A stretch of DNA of 64,000 nucleotides, taken from Pseudomonadota bacterium (lineage in GTDB: Bacteria > Pseudomonadota > Gammaproteobacteria > Burkholderiales > Burkholderiaceae_C). The stretch lies in NCBI GenBank assembly GCA_020161775.1, contig JAIUOW010000023.1:1-64000 (forward strand), given 5' to 3'. The notes beneath the pieces were generated by a model. It saw only the letters and a program-made list of their open reading frames with translations. It did no database searches and had not been told where the DNA came from. Every line of letters begins with the position of its first letter. Positions within the stretch are counted from its first letter, which is position 1. Position numbers and translations under genes: made by a program. Of the stretch, positions 1 through 9,669 are shown piece after piece.

Positions 1-124
1 ACCCATTGGGTATATCCCGCCGGCAGAAGCTGAGGCAAACTACTACCGGCAACTCGCCAGTCAGCCCTCCACGGTGGCGGCCTGACTTAAACCAACGGGC
101 CTCCATGAAACTCGGGGCGGTTCA
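1..124 (+). mobile_element. Right end of an IS3-family insertion sequence (partial)
   Basis: The window opens inside an insertion sequence. A transposase C-terminus ends at 85, and 100-124, read on the minus strand, begins TGAACCGCCCCGAGTTTC, which I recognise from memory as the type of terminal inverted repeat found in IS3-family (IS51/IS407-like) elements. The left end lies outside the window. Immediately downstream, from 125, the sequence reads in frame into an MBL-fold hydrolase, so the element appears to have inserted into the first codons of that gene. The short target duplication cannot be confirmed without the other end. Confidence 0.75.
2..85 (+). CDS. IS3-family transposase OrfB, C-terminal 27 residues (partial)
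   Basis: The reading frame is open from the window edge to a TGA at 83-85. It contains GYIPPAEAEANYY, a tail typical of the DDE integrase subunit (OrfB) of IS3-family elements. Only the extreme C-terminus is present, so the catalytic residues lie to the left. The stop falls shortly before the inverted-repeat end, the usual layout for this family. Confidence 0.75.
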   Translation, partial: PIGYIPPAEAEANYYRQLASQPSTVAA

Positions 125-186
125 GGGCAACCCAGACGATTGGTGGCAACTGCATTGAGCTTGCAGAGGCAGGGAGCCGTCTGATC

Positions 187-1338
187 TTGGATGTAGGCCG
201 ACCGCTGGACTCCCCAAAGGACGCATCGGGACTTTTGCCGTCTTCCTTGGACCTTGCAGCACCAACCGCAGGATTGCTGATATCCCACCCACATCTAGAT
301 CACTACGGTCTCTTGCCAGAGACGCCCCCGCAGTGGCCGGTGTACTCGGGCGCCATGGCTGGGCGGTTAATGGCGTTGACAGCCGGGATTCATGGAAAGG
401 TACCAGTCAGGGACTATCGGTACTGGAATAGTGGAGAACCTTTGCAGATCGGGCCATTTCGAGTTACTCCGCTGCTAACCGATCATTCCGCCTTTGATGC
501 CTACATGCTGCTGATTGAGGCGGACGGCAAAAAGGTGCTTTACTCTGGCGATTTTCGTGCCCACGGACGTAAAGCCAGTCTTGTGCGAGCGCTGATGCGG
601 CGACCTCCGGAAAACCTTGATGCTCTACTGCTAGAAGGCACCAACCTGGGTAGCGAAAAGGCCACCGCAGCGGAAAGCGAACTTGAACATTCCTTCTGTA
701 CCTTGTTCCATCGGACGGAGGGGCGCGTTTTCGTGAGTTGGTCCGCTCAGAATATTGATCGTACAGTCACGTTGTACCGCGCATGCCTTCGAAGCGGCCG
801 GACACTGGTGGTTGACCTGTACACCGCACAGGTTTTGGAGTTGCTCGCGGAGAGTGGTCGGCTTCCTCGCCCTGGGCTGAAGCAGTTGAGGGTGGTAGTA
901 ACCCGCACCTTCGTGCGCCTGTACAAGGCCCGCGGCGATGAAGCGTTCGTTGAGCGTATGGCAGCCTATGGTATTTCCGCGAAAGCCCTTGCTTCTGATC
1001 ATGAGCGCTGGGTCATCATGATTCGACCATCGTTGTTAAGGGACTTCGAGCAAAAGGGCGTACGGCCTACCGCACATGATGCATGGAGTTTCTCGCAATG
1101 GCGTGGATATCTTGGCCAACCGGACGGGCATAAGCTGCAGTCGTGGTTTGACTCCGGCATGGCCCAAGCCGACCACATTCACACCTCGGGTCATGCGTCA
1201 ACGGCGGATTTGATGTCATTTGCTTTGGCGATGAAAGCCAAGCGATTGATACCGATTCACGGAATGCACTGGGACGTAGCTGGGGCGCAATTTCCGAACG
1301 TTCTACGCCTGGGCGATGGTGTTCCGGTAGAAATTTAG
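187..1338 (+). CDS. MBL-fold (beta-CASP, RNase J-like) metallo-hydrolase, 5' end cut by an IS
   Basis: A metallo-beta-lactamase fold hydrolase related to RNase J/beta-CASP nucleases. The metal-binding motif HPHLDH is at residues 34-39 of the TTG-initiated frame. A YSGDFRAHGRK motif follows, and HTSGHAS and LIPIHG sit near the C-terminus, as in beta-CASP proteins. The same frame runs upstream without a stop to 109 and, after the IS end at 124, encodes TQTIGGNCIELAEAGSRL, which is the expected family N-terminus. The native first ~5-10 codons are therefore missing, replaced by the IS end. No ATG remains upstream, so expression would need TTG-187 or a non-standard start. The metal site is intact. 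The substrate is unknown. Confidence 0.8.
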   Translation: MDVGRPLDSPKDASGLLPSSLDLAAPTAGLLISHPHLDHYGLLPETPPQWPVYSGAMAGRLMALTAGIHGKVPVRDYRYWNSGEPLQIGPFRVTPLLTDHSAFDAYMLLIEADGKKVLYSGDFRAHGRKASLVRALMRRPPENLDALLLEGTNLGSEKATAAESELEHSFCTLFHRTEGRVFVSWSAQNIDRTVTLYRACLRSGRTLVVDLYTAQVLELLAESGRLPRPGLKQLRVVVTRTFVRLYKARGDEAFVERMAAYGISAKALASDHERWVIMIRPSLLRDFEQKGVRPTAHDAWSFSQWRGYLGQPDGHKLQSWFDSGMAQADHIHTSGHASTADLMSFALAMKAKRLIPIHGMHWDVAGAQFPNVLRLGDGVPVEI

Positions 1339-1909
1339 GTGTATGAACTTAGGCTCCATCAGGAAGCCGATACGGCGCTCGACTCTTTACGCTGAGAGTT
1401 TCTACCCGGCCTGGGTCGAAAGCAGACATTAGAGAGCGGACGAAAAATTAGCATTCGGCAAAAAAACTGCTAAATTGGAAGCTCGCTAGGCGCAAGCGTT
1501 GCGACGAGCTGGCGAACCAGCCATATAGGAATGAATGTAACGTGCTGGCTCGCACTCTCGCGCGAGCCAATCTTGTTGCATTGCGATAGCGAAGGGCTCG
1601 CCTTGCAGGTAAGGCCGAGAACAAAACTTCGCGCACTTCGGATTCGTACGTCTGTCGGATGTCCCTTTTTGTCATGGGCGCTTGACTGCGTATGCACATC
1701 ATCGACTGATGCCCCAGCTCCCGGCACTGCTGCTGCCGGACATGCTAGCAATTACTTTCCGACCAGGTAATCGCAAGCTACTACATCTCGCCATTGGCGT
1801 ATTCCTTCGCAAATTCTGAGCGCGTGCGAAGGACGGATTAATAAAAGTCGCTCCTAACAACCACCAGGGCGGAAAGGTGGTGCCTGCCATTTCCATAAAG
1901 GAGAAATAG
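1339..1909. other. 570-bp intergenic region without a convincing gene
   Basis: Short open frames exist on both strands, but none has a credible start signal or a recognisable product. The stretch is rich in short inverted repeats around 1480-1620. A leader hairpin with arms ACCACC/GGTGGT lies at about 1860-1882, just ahead of the next gene. I see no RNA gene here. Confidence 0.5.
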
Positions 1910-2767
1910 ATGGCTGCACATAACGACGCAAACGTACTCGCGGCTACAACATCAGGTTGTCAGACTTTGATCGTGCTACAACAAGAACAAAATCTGGATC
2001 TCAAAGCGACTGTCCTGAACGGACGAACAGTAGCAATTGATGGTCCAAACCTTGCGGTGGACTGGACATCACTTCATTTTGTCGGGAGCATCTTGGTCAA
2101 CGCCTTGGTCAATACCGGACTTGTGGGAGCAGAGGTAATAAAGCCTGTTGAACAAATCCTGCGCGGCAGTCATGGCATGAATCCGAACCTGAAGTTGACA
2201 ATTTCAGAGCAAATTGATGCCGGTACATTGGTCAAGCTGGGCGCACAGGTGGAATACACGCTAAATGCGATCATGAAAAAGCCCTCGGAGCGCGCAGACA
2301 ACCAGCACGTTCTGTTTGACGATCAAGTCACAAATACTGCTGTTCTTGAGTCAATCGAGCGTGACCTCGATCGGTTCGGTGGACGCAACCTGAAGGCAAA
2401 AGTAAGGGGCGAAATTCCCGGTCGTGCGCCAGTCATTTTGGATGGGGCACTCGGGCGGCGACGAGACAAATCTGACTACACCCCCGAGTCGAAAATGTTT
2501 TCGGGAACAATCCGGGGTTTGATCAATGAGCCCAGCCAGCGATGCCTACTTTTTAGACCCAGTGAAGGCGCGGTCATCGAAATACACTTTGAAGAAGGCC
2601 AGATTGACTCACAGATTAATCTGGAACTAATCGCGCAACTCAACAAGTTCCAAACACCGTGCGCGGTGACGGTATTTGTCACCGTCGGCCCACGTGGGCA
2701 GGCTGTTTATAGCTTCAGCCAAATTAAAGCTGAGCCACCGCCTGAGGCTTTACTGGCCGTCCAATAG
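1910..2767 (+). CDS. Hypothetical protein, 285 aa, convergent with the giant recombinase
   Basis: I do not recognise the family. The start is well supported by AAAGGAG about 8 bases before the ATG. The protein is soluble, without a signal peptide or membrane segment. Its N-terminal half has alternating hydrophobic strands and helices. The C-terminal third (after about residue 190) contains strand-rich stretches such as AVIEIHFEEGQ and AVTVFVTVGP. Codon use and base composition match the neighbouring low-GC genes, not the T6SS region downstream, which suggests co-acquisition with the island. Its last 18 bases overlap the 3' end of the minus-strand recombinase gene, so the two are tail to tail. 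A functional link is inference. Confidence 0.75.
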   Translation: MAAHNDANVLAATTSGCQTLIVLQQEQNLDLKATVLNGRTVAIDGPNLAVDWTSLHFVGSILVNALVNTGLVGAEVIKPVEQILRGSHGMNPNLKLTISEQIDAGTLVKLGAQVEYTLNAIMKKPSERADNQHVLFDDQVTNTAVLESIERDLDRFGGRNLKAKVRGEIPGRAPVILDGALGRRRDKSDYTPESKMFSGTIRGLINEPSQRCLLFRPSEGAVIEIHFEEGQIDSQINLELIAQLNKFQTPCAVTVFVTVGPRGQAVYSFSQIKAEPPPEALLAVQ

Positions 2768-5700
2768 GGCGCTGACGATTAACAATAGGACCAATTCATA
2801 AGAACTAAGTCGTTCCTGATAGGTGCGCCGCGCAATGGCGCCAACGCGATGCTGCACGCGCACAGGCGGATCACCAACTTCCACGGAATCTACTTGTAGA
2901 CCGGAGAGTTCCGCATCCTTATCAACATTGATTGAAACCGGAAGTTGATGTTTTTCTGCGTACGAGGCAAGGCTTGGGTGCAAGTCTTTCCTTGCGCTGA
3001 CCAGCGTCACTGCTTCCGTGGCGATGTTCCACGCAGTCAAAACGCCCTTGAGAACTTTGAAGTGCTCTTCCTTATGAAGGAGGATGTGCCTGGAGGGACC
3101 TACCATCTCCTTCAGGAGTTCGTCGACTGCTGAGCGCGGTGCCAGCTCAGGTACACCAGCAGTCAAATCGTTCGCCCGGCGCACCAGCACGACCCAACGC
3201 GCGGGGCGGATATTGCTAAGCAAATCAGAAACCGGGTGTGGACTTTCAGCAAGAGACTTCAGACGACGGCGCAAGATCGTATCGATCACATTCAGGGCAT
3301 TCAGCACCTCTTCGCCGGCGCTGATAGACATGTCTGTTCTGAAGGCGGCCCGCTCAAGTGGGACGCCTTGACCCAACAAATGAAGCAAACGCAGGACTTG
3401 CCCTGCAGTGATTGTGCGAGGAGGCTGGACCGGGATGACGTATTCGCCAAGGTATGCCGGGTCCTTTGTCATCTCATCCAAGTTGAAGGCATCCACCGTG
3501 AAGCCACGTTTGGCTTGCGATTTGGTGGTCGACCAAACCCGCCGTTCAGCGAGCTCCGGCACCATGTGCAGGTAGCTCCTGACGGCCGTCGTCGGGTGCG
3601 CGTGTCCTAGCAGTCTTGCGATTGCCCAGAGCGTCCGGTGCGTGACATGATCGTGGCTCAGCAACAGCTTGCGCACATGGCTGCACCATTCTTGCTTGCT
3701 GTGCGATGAAGCGGCAGATCGTTTCGGTGGGTTCTTCGATGAGGCGTGCGGCCATACCCCCTCACAGTCATCAATGAGAAGCTCCCCCGCGCGAAAAGCA
3801 AACGAGTGTCGAGCGTGATGAAGGCTGATACTTGAGTTGCGCGTTACTTCTTTAAGGATTTTCGACAGCTTCACACGCACAAGTCGGTCGTTAATCAACT
3901 GGGCAACGTTCCCGGGTTCGAAAAAAAGCGGCAGATCAAATTGACCCATTGCGTGGCCTTGCCAGAGTGCGAGATAGCGATCAATGATCTCGTGCTCGAG
4001 TTCGCTGAGTTGGAACAGTAGCGGTACCTGACGTCGGGCGTTGATCGTCTTCAGGGCGCGCAACTTGTTGGATCGCACCAGAACAAGGGGATTGTCGGAA
4101 ACAGCGTCGACCCAGTCGGAGCGCATCAGTCCGCATGCCTCTGCGCCGCGCAGACCAAATCGATAGCACAGCAACAGCACAAACGCAGTTGCGAGATCGT
4201 CGAAGGAGGCTGATTGGGGGTTGGTGACCAGCACGCCCAGCGCATACTGGTATTCCTTCTCGAGGATATACCCCGGTGAAATCGACAGAAGCTCTTCGCC
4301 GCCGGGCACCTCGGACCAGTCAGGATCGTCGACAGCCATTTCCCGACTGACCAGGCCGTGAAAATTGCGCAGCAACATCAGCGCTAGCCGCCAGGTGCGA
4401 TAGTTAGCAGCAGGTTGATCCTGGGTCGACTCATTTGATTCAGTTGCGTCAGTGGCAGTTTGTATCGGTTCTTGCGGAGGCAGGGACAGACGCGCTTGCA
4501 TGATCTGAACATAGAACTCTGTGACGTCTTTGGCGTCACAAGTACTCAGGTCATGTTCGTAAGCCACTGCCTCGAAACAGGTGGACAGCGCATTGAAATA
4601 GCGCAGGACCGAGCGCAGCTTCAAGTCGCCGCGAGAGGTGCGGCGCCAAAGCAGTGACCGAACCCACTCAGCCAGTAGTCGGCAGGACAGACTTACATCA
4701 GGATTGGCCGTGATGACTTTGCGCAGTGCGGAATCCAGATTTTTCCGGGGACTGCTTTTCTTGCTTGTGCAGTTGCTGATTTCCTTTCGAACCTCCGCAA
4801 AGAAAGCGTGTGCATCCTGTTGTAGCTTTGCTTTCCGCGCCGCGGCGGTAGCGTCTTTTGACCCGTGGGAGACGGATTCACTGAGCCTCACACTACCCGT
4901 CGTCTCTACCAGGACGTCACCCAAAAAGGTGTACTCGTCAGCCTGACCGTTGCTTGGCGTGACGATCCAGTCAACGTCCTCCTCATCCGCGGTTGCGGGA
5001 TCGGTCGGTTTGATATTGGCTTCCGGGGTGGTTGGCAGCAGGCTGACGGCGTATCCACGATGCACACGTACCCAGTCCGCATGGTTGAGCGCAGCAGTAA
5101 CTACGTGGCCACCCAGGTAGGCGGCGACCAAGCCGGGATATTCCTGCCAATTCACCTGGTCGATGATGGTGCGCAAAGACTGTATGAATTTCGCGTAATC
5201 ACCCGAAGTGCCACCACTGGTCTGAGCAGCTTCGGCGACAGCGTGGAGCGTCTTGGGCAGCGGCGTCGTTGCAGCGTCGATTTTGATTGTCGAGCCGACC
5301 GCCCGGGACAATAGCGCTGCAGCCATTTCGGGAATTCGGTATCGAACCCTCGGGGACTGGGCATTTTGGTGAAGGACGGGGGAATGCTCCAGGTAGTACA
5401 GGCCCGTGAAAGTGACCAATTGGTAATTTCGATTGTTCGCGAGGTCATCAAGGACGCGCTTGTCAGCGACACGTGATTCGCAGGCTACGCACGCGATGCC
5501 CAGCATCAGACTTTGGCCTATTGAGACTTTGCTTGGCGTGATCGATGCGAGCTCTTGCGCCAATGCCTTGGCGGCGGCTCTCAGGCGCTGGGGCGCTCGG
5601 ATGGACAGCGCGGTGATTGGCGAGGATTCCTCCAGCAGCGGCAAGTACCGCTTCTTCAGTCGGGGGCCTGACCCGCTTGCTTGCCATCGGTCCGAGATCC

Positions 5701-8416
5701 AATAGCGCATGGCGTCGTAACGCAGACTGCCCATCGGATGTGGAAGCCCCTGAGTGGTCAGCAACATTCGCTGGCTCAATTTCTCCCAATCGTCAGCGGA
5801 CAGGCTGTCCACCGGGCGATCGGCCAAAAAGGCGTCGATATCCTGACGCGCTACCTCCTTGGCCCGGCGGTGACTGTCTTGGCGTTGTTTTGTACGGGCT
5901 TCCTGACCAAACTGCTCGTCAGATCTCAGAGCAGTTCCTCCCGACGGCTTGGGCACATGCGCCGCCTCGCTTTCCGGCCAGATGGGGGCAATCGGCCGGG
6001 AAAACTGCAAACCCGCAAGCAGCTCATCCAGAGCCGGCGCACATGCTTGGATGTCGTCCGCCAAGATGCGCAGGGAGTAGGGCCCGTACGGCGAAGTCCC
6101 CTGTTCAGAATGACCCATCAGGCCGTTGACGATCTCATGGTCGACTTTCCGTCGGGTCAAGGCTGTGGCCAGACGATGCCGCATCAGGTTCCAGGGCAGC
6201 GGCCACTCGAAGATCTCAAGCGCGCTCAAAGTTTTTTCGCTGACTTCCGTCCAGGCCAGTTCCGGTTTGGTGCTGATGAGAAACAGCAGGGGCAGTGATG
6301 TGCTGGCTTGCCAATCTGCCAGACGCTCGATTTCTTTTGAAAACAAGCTGTCAATAGGCTTCAGCAACCTGGACAGGCGCTTCAGGTGGGGCCGAAGCAC
6401 ATGCTCAAGGATGTCCACCACCAACGGGGGAAGCGGAACAAGACGTCCATCATGCAGTTGGAAGGACACTTTGTCGGCGATAAAGATCCGCCAGTTTTGC
6501 AGATCAATCCAGTCGATGGACTCAAACGGCGAGCGAATGGGCCGCGCGCCGGTGGCTGACATCAGTATCACCGCGACGTAGGCAATCAAGGCGTTGTGGT
6601 GCGCCGCCCAACTTCTCGGATCGGTGGCCAACCGGTTGACCTTGTGGATTGCATCGGCGCAGGCCTGCTTCAGCAGCTCCTCAATCGGGTCAAGTTCACT
6701 CCCCGCGGCATTGCGTTTCTTGTCAGACGACGGTTCCGGTGGATTTGCCGTTGTGCCGGTCGCCGCCTGCAGGGCCGAGAGAACAAATTCGGCGGAATAC
6801 GCGCTGTACGCACAGGCTGCAGGCAGTCCGGAATGGGGGTGGCTTGACAGCAGGAGCGCCAAGGTCTGATCCTGCGTCGACTCAAATATCAGTTGACCCA
6901 GCAGGCGCGACAGCATCCCGGAGGTGACGCGCTGCAGATCCGGGTCGACAGCGCAAGCTTGGTTGAACTGTTGCTCGGCTGTCGTCGCATGACGCCACAG
7001 TTGACCCAGCAAGGTGCTGTCCTGTGCACGGGCGTGCATGGCCCGGACCGCTCGGGCAACGGGTTCGGGCAGTGGAATCTGTATGGCTGGCGCTAACGGT
7101 GAAACCCAGTTGCTCGCCGCGCCGTCAGCGTGCCAGCTGTTGTACCGCCGAGGAGGTAGGCGATGAAGAAGACCGTCGGCAACATCGATTCGCCAGTCCT
7201 TGGCTGGCTCCGCTCCCAGCTCCAGGCGCATGACCGTCCGGAGTGAATTGCTACTCAGGGCAGACAGCCAGACCAACGCTGCCAATTCCTGCAGGTCGGC
7301 ATCGCTGCCAGCCCAAACTTGGTTGAGCCACGCTTGGAGGGCTTTGCGCTCAGCCGTATTGGGACGGTTCCAGCTGAACGGCAGGACCTGCCGGTCTTCG
7401 ATCGATGCCAGCAGAACGCCTGTGGCTTTACGCTCCTGTTCGACAGGTGTCTCGTTCTCGTCGACGCCAACGATTTGGCAGGCATTGTTCTCCACGCCCG
7501 CATTGCCCAGCGGGATGAGGCCAAGATCAGTGGCCGATTCCCCGTAAAGACCTGGTTCATCCTCCTCGGTCTCAGGCGTTTGGGTGCTCAAGCCCCAGTT
7601 CTGACTGGCAGGAGATGCTTGCCACTCCTTAGAAAACAGCCTCCCGGATTCAGTCGGGGTCGCACTTTGACCAGATGGCCACTTACCTTGCGCAAACTTC
7701 TCCAGCTCGCGCAGCGTGGTCAACTCGATCGGCCGGGCGTGCGCCAGTTCACCGCGCAGCGCCCCCGCACGGGTGGCCAAATGTCGCGTGATCCCGTGGA
7801 ACGAATCGAATGGCCCCCTTAGTCGACTGAACAAGGTCAGCCAGGCCGGCTCTGTGTCAATCCCCATGCGCAGCTTTTCTGCGGCGTTGACGAGGTATGG
7901 GTTTGGCTGGCACCCCGTGAAGGCGGCATTGAGAAACTGTACAAAAAACCAGCAACGTAGCGCCTCAATCCAAGTCGAATCCTCCTGCGGGCATGGCGGC
8001 AGCGGCCGCGCAAGGAGCGCTAGAAGTGGCAGATCGCTGAGCGAACCACCGACCAGTTGACGCTCGATGGCCCGTTGCCCGGGGGCGGCAGGATTCTGCA
8101 CATATATATATGGCGCAATGCTGCTGGCTTCCAGCAACTCCAGGAGATCTGGCAAAAGAGGGACTTCATCTTGCCAAGTCCGCAGGTAACGCTGCGACTC
8201 GGGCATCCGCAGGTAACCGAGGGCGGTGCCGATTTGCTGGGGGTATTCGAGCGTCCGGGTGGCATCTATGACGAGGGCCAGCGTTGGCTGGAGACCAAGC
8301 TTGCTTGCCCAGTGTAGAAGGCTGGCCAGTTTTGACCCAATGGTCACACCAGAGCTGACCTGACGACCGGCGTTGCTGGCGGGCGGGGCAGCGATGTTGG
8401 GATCAGTTGGTTCCAA
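2750..8416 (-). CDS. Giant protein with two tyrosine-recombinase-like catalytic domains (1888 aa)
   Basis: The C-terminal unit has the full tyrosine-recombinase signature: Arg1423 in FGLRGAEA, His1534/Arg1536 in LHHARHSF, His1605 in LLGH and the candidate nucleophile Tyr1615 in VRSYLH (codon 3572-3574). A second, divergent unit lies at about 600-790: Arg625 in SATGARP, Arg746-His747 in NLMRHRLAT, His769 in LMGH, and Tyr777 or Tyr780. Its Asn743 replaces the first His of the HxxR box. Typical integrases are 300-450 residues, so this is four to six times that size, with long non-catalytic stretches at 1-590, 800-1400 and 1640-1888. The start is uncertain: TTG at 8416 has no clear Shine-Dalgarno, and no in-frame ATG lies between it and the upstream stop. 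It is probably a mobile-element or chromosomal recombinase, but DNA-binding without catalysis is possible. Confidence 0.75.
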   Translation of the reverse strand: MEPTDPNIAAPPASNAGRQVSSGVTIGSKLASLLHWASKLGLQPTLALVIDATRTLEYPQQIGTALGYLRMPESQRYLRTWQDEVPLLPDLLELLEASSIAPYIYVQNPAAPGQRAIERQLVGGSLSDLPLLALLARPLPPCPQEDSTWIEALRCWFFVQFLNAAFTGCQPNPYLVNAAEKLRMGIDTEPAWLTLFSRLRGPFDSFHGITRHLATRAGALRGELAHARPIELTTLRELEKFAQGKWPSGQSATPTESGRLFSKEWQASPASQNWGLSTQTPETEEDEPGLYGESATDLGLIPLGNAGVENNACQIVGVDENETPVEQERKATGVLLASIEDRQVLPFSWNRPNTAERKALQAWLNQVWAGSDADLQELAALVWLSALSSNSLRTVMRLELGAEPAKDWRIDVADGLLHRLPPRRYNSWHADGAASNWVSPLAPAIQIPLPEPVARAVRAMHARAQDSTLLGQLWRHATTAEQQFNQACAVDPDLQRVTSGMLSRLLGQLIFESTQDQTLALLLSSHPHSGLPAACAYSAYSAEFVLSALQAATGTTANPPEPSSDKKRNAAGSELDPIEELLKQACADAIHKVNRLATDPRSWAAHHNALIAYVAVILMSATGARPIRSPFESIDWIDLQNWRIFIADKVSFQLHDGRLVPLPPLVVDILEHVLRPHLKRLSRLLKPIDSLFSKEIERLADWQASTSLPLLFLISTKPELAWTEVSEKTLSALEIFEWPLPWNLMRHRLATALTRRKVDHEIVNGLMGHSEQGTSPYGPYSLRILADDIQACAPALDELLAGLQFSRPIAPIWPESEAAHVPKPSGGTALRSDEQFGQEARTKQRQDSHRRAKEVARQDIDAFLADRPVDSLSADDWEKLSQRMLLTTQGLPHPMGSLRYDAMRYWISDRWQASGSGPRLKKRYLPLLEESSPITALSIRAPQRLRAAAKALAQELASITPSKVSIGQSLMLGIACVACESRVADKRVLDDLANNRNYQLVTFTGLYYLEHSPVLHQNAQSPRVRYRIPEMAAALLSRAVGSTIKIDAATTPLPKTLHAVAEAAQTSGGTSGDYAKFIQSLRTIIDQVNWQEYPGLVAAYLGGHVVTAALNHADWVRVHRGYAVSLLPTTPEANIKPTDPATADEEDVDWIVTPSNGQADEYTFLGDVLVETTGSVRLSESVSHGSKDATAAARKAKLQQDAHAFFAEVRKEISNCTSKKSSPRKNLDSALRKVITANPDVSLSCRLLAEWVRSLLWRRTSRGDLKLRSVLRYFNALSTCFEAVAYEHDLSTCDAKDVTEFYVQIMQARLSLPPQEPIQTATDATESNESTQDQPAANYRTWRLALMLLRNFHGLVSREMAVDDPDWSEVPGGEELLSISPGYILEKEYQYALGVLVTNPQSASFDDLATAFVLLLCYRFGLRGAEACGLMRSDWVDAVSDNPLVLVRSNKLRALKTINARRQVPLLFQLSELEHEIIDRYLALWQGHAMGQFDLPLFFEPGNVAQLINDRLVRVKLSKILKEVTRNSSISLHHARHSFAFRAGELLIDDCEGVWPHASSKNPPKRSAASSHSKQEWCSHVRKLLLSHDHVTHRTLWAIARLLGHAHPTTAVRSYLHMVPELAERRVWSTTKSQAKRGFTVDAFNLDEMTKDPAYLGEYVIPVQPPRTITAGQVLRLLHLLGQGVPLERAAFRTDMSISAGEEVLNALNVIDTILRRRLKSLAESPHPVSDLLSNIRPARWVVLVRRANDLTAGVPELAPRSAVDELLKEMVGPSRHILLHKEEHFKVLKGVLTAWNIATEAVTLVSARKDLHPSLASYAEKHQLPVSINVDKDAELSGLQVDSVEVGDPPVRVQHRVGAIARRTYQERLSSYELVLLLIVSALLDGQ

Positions 8417-8568
8417 TTGGCATGTCAGGCTGAGCTGATGTTGCCGTTGACTGTACCCCTATTTGAGAGGTAGAACCGCTTTTTTAGCGGTTATACGCCT
8501 ATTCTCAACATGTTATATGCTGGTCTTTGGCGTGGCCTCATAACCTTCCAGCGGCTTCCGCTGAAAGC
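8417..8568. other. Short spacer with a hairpin upstream of the recombinase
   Basis: No gene is recognisable. An AACCGCT/AGCGGTT hairpin (8474-8492) and a second one, CAGCGG/CCGCTG, near 8550-8563 are visible. The stretch should hold the minus-strand promoter of the recombinase gene and possibly its crossover site, but I cannot define either. Confidence 0.4.
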
Positions 8569-8603
8569 AAACGCCCACTAACCAGTGGGCGTTTTTGTTT
8601 TTG
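8569..8603 (+). terminator. Rho-independent terminator, plus strand
   Basis: The stem ACGCCCACT/AGTGGGCGT has a four-base AACC loop and is followed by TTTTGTTTTT on the plus strand. No complete plus-strand gene precedes it, so it probably belongs to a gene lost when this region was rearranged. Confidence 0.75.
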
Positions 8604-8682
8604 TGCCCACCTTGTTCCAAGCGAGGATTCCAAGCGAGGACGCGTGTCGTGAACGGAATTCACGAGATGTTCAGATTTTCCT

Positions 8683-9655
8683 TCAGGTGGGTTGGCTGCA
8701 AATCTCCGCTTCCTCTGCGACACGGCGGGCCAGGATTCGACGAAATTGCACCAGTGCCGAATCCATGGCCAACGGCAGCATGGGTGCATCCGGGTGACGC
8801 TTGATGTTCTCGTGCTGGGCCGTAATCGTCTCCAGGTCTTCGTGGAACGCCGCCAGCAGATTGGCAAAGATGGTTTCCTTCAGGTCGGCGTTGCCGTCAG
8901 TGCTGCGATGTGACTCCTGAAAGAAATAATGCGTGCTGTCGTGTGTTTCGGGTGTCAGCGTCTGGCAGCTGTGGAACAGGATGGCTCGGTCCAGATGGAC
9001 GTCACCAGTGGGCTTGCTGCCCGATCCCATCAGTAGCGTGCCAGGCAATACGAAGTCGTAGTCAATCCAGCGGTCCGCAGGGGTATCGAAGCCGCGGAAG
9101 TCGTAGTAGGCAGGTGGTGGCACGTTGTCGATACGCCGCGAAACGTTCACCCCATTCGCCAATGGCTTCACCGTCGGAGCGACTTCTGCGATGCGTGTGC
9201 TACCGCCCAGCGTGCCGGCGTGAACGTAGCTCAGGTGCGAGAAATCCAGCAGGTTGTCACAGATCAGCAGGTAGGGGGTGGGGTAGTGCAGATAGCCCGG
9301 CTTGTACTGCCATTCGGGATGGTCGCAGGAGAAGTTGTCCGGCAAAAGAGCCTCATCGGCCCGTTCTGTGTCGCCCATCCAGATGAACACCCACTTGTTT
9401 TTCTCCACGACGGGATAGCTTCGGACCCGCGCTTTGGGTGGCACCGTCGTCATACCTGGAACCTCGACACAGGCGCCGCTGGGGTCAAACTTCAGGCCGT
9501 GATAGCCGCAGCGCACGCAGTCGCCCTCCAGGCGGCCGCGCGACAGGGGAGCCAAGCGGTGACAGCATCGGTCTGCCAGCGCGGCCAAACCGCCACTGGA
9601 GGTGCGATACACAAGCACGGGTTCGTTGAGTACGGTGCGGTGGAAAAGATCGGGT
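8683..9655 (-). pseudogene. 5'-truncated Rieske aromatic-ring oxygenase (VanA-like)
   Basis: This is the oxygenase component of a VanA-type Rieske non-heme iron demethylase, which converts vanillate-like methoxybenzoates. The Rieske [2Fe-2S] ligands are visible: CCHRLAPL and, 17 residues later, CGYHG. The mononuclear-iron region DNLLDFSHLSYVHAG follows. The C-terminus looks complete and stops at 8683. The N-terminal ~20-30 residues, which normally carry a WYVA segment, are missing: homology starts at LFHRTVLNEPV near 9655, where the sequence changes to a glyA fragment on the other strand. No reductase (VanB) gene is nearby. I regard it as a remnant. Confidence 0.75.
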
Positions 9656-9669
9656 GACCCGGGAGGCTT

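Noticed and set aside
1448-1770. Short open frames in the gap before 1910
   Set aside because: They overlap on opposite strands, have no ribosome sites, and resemble no protein I know.
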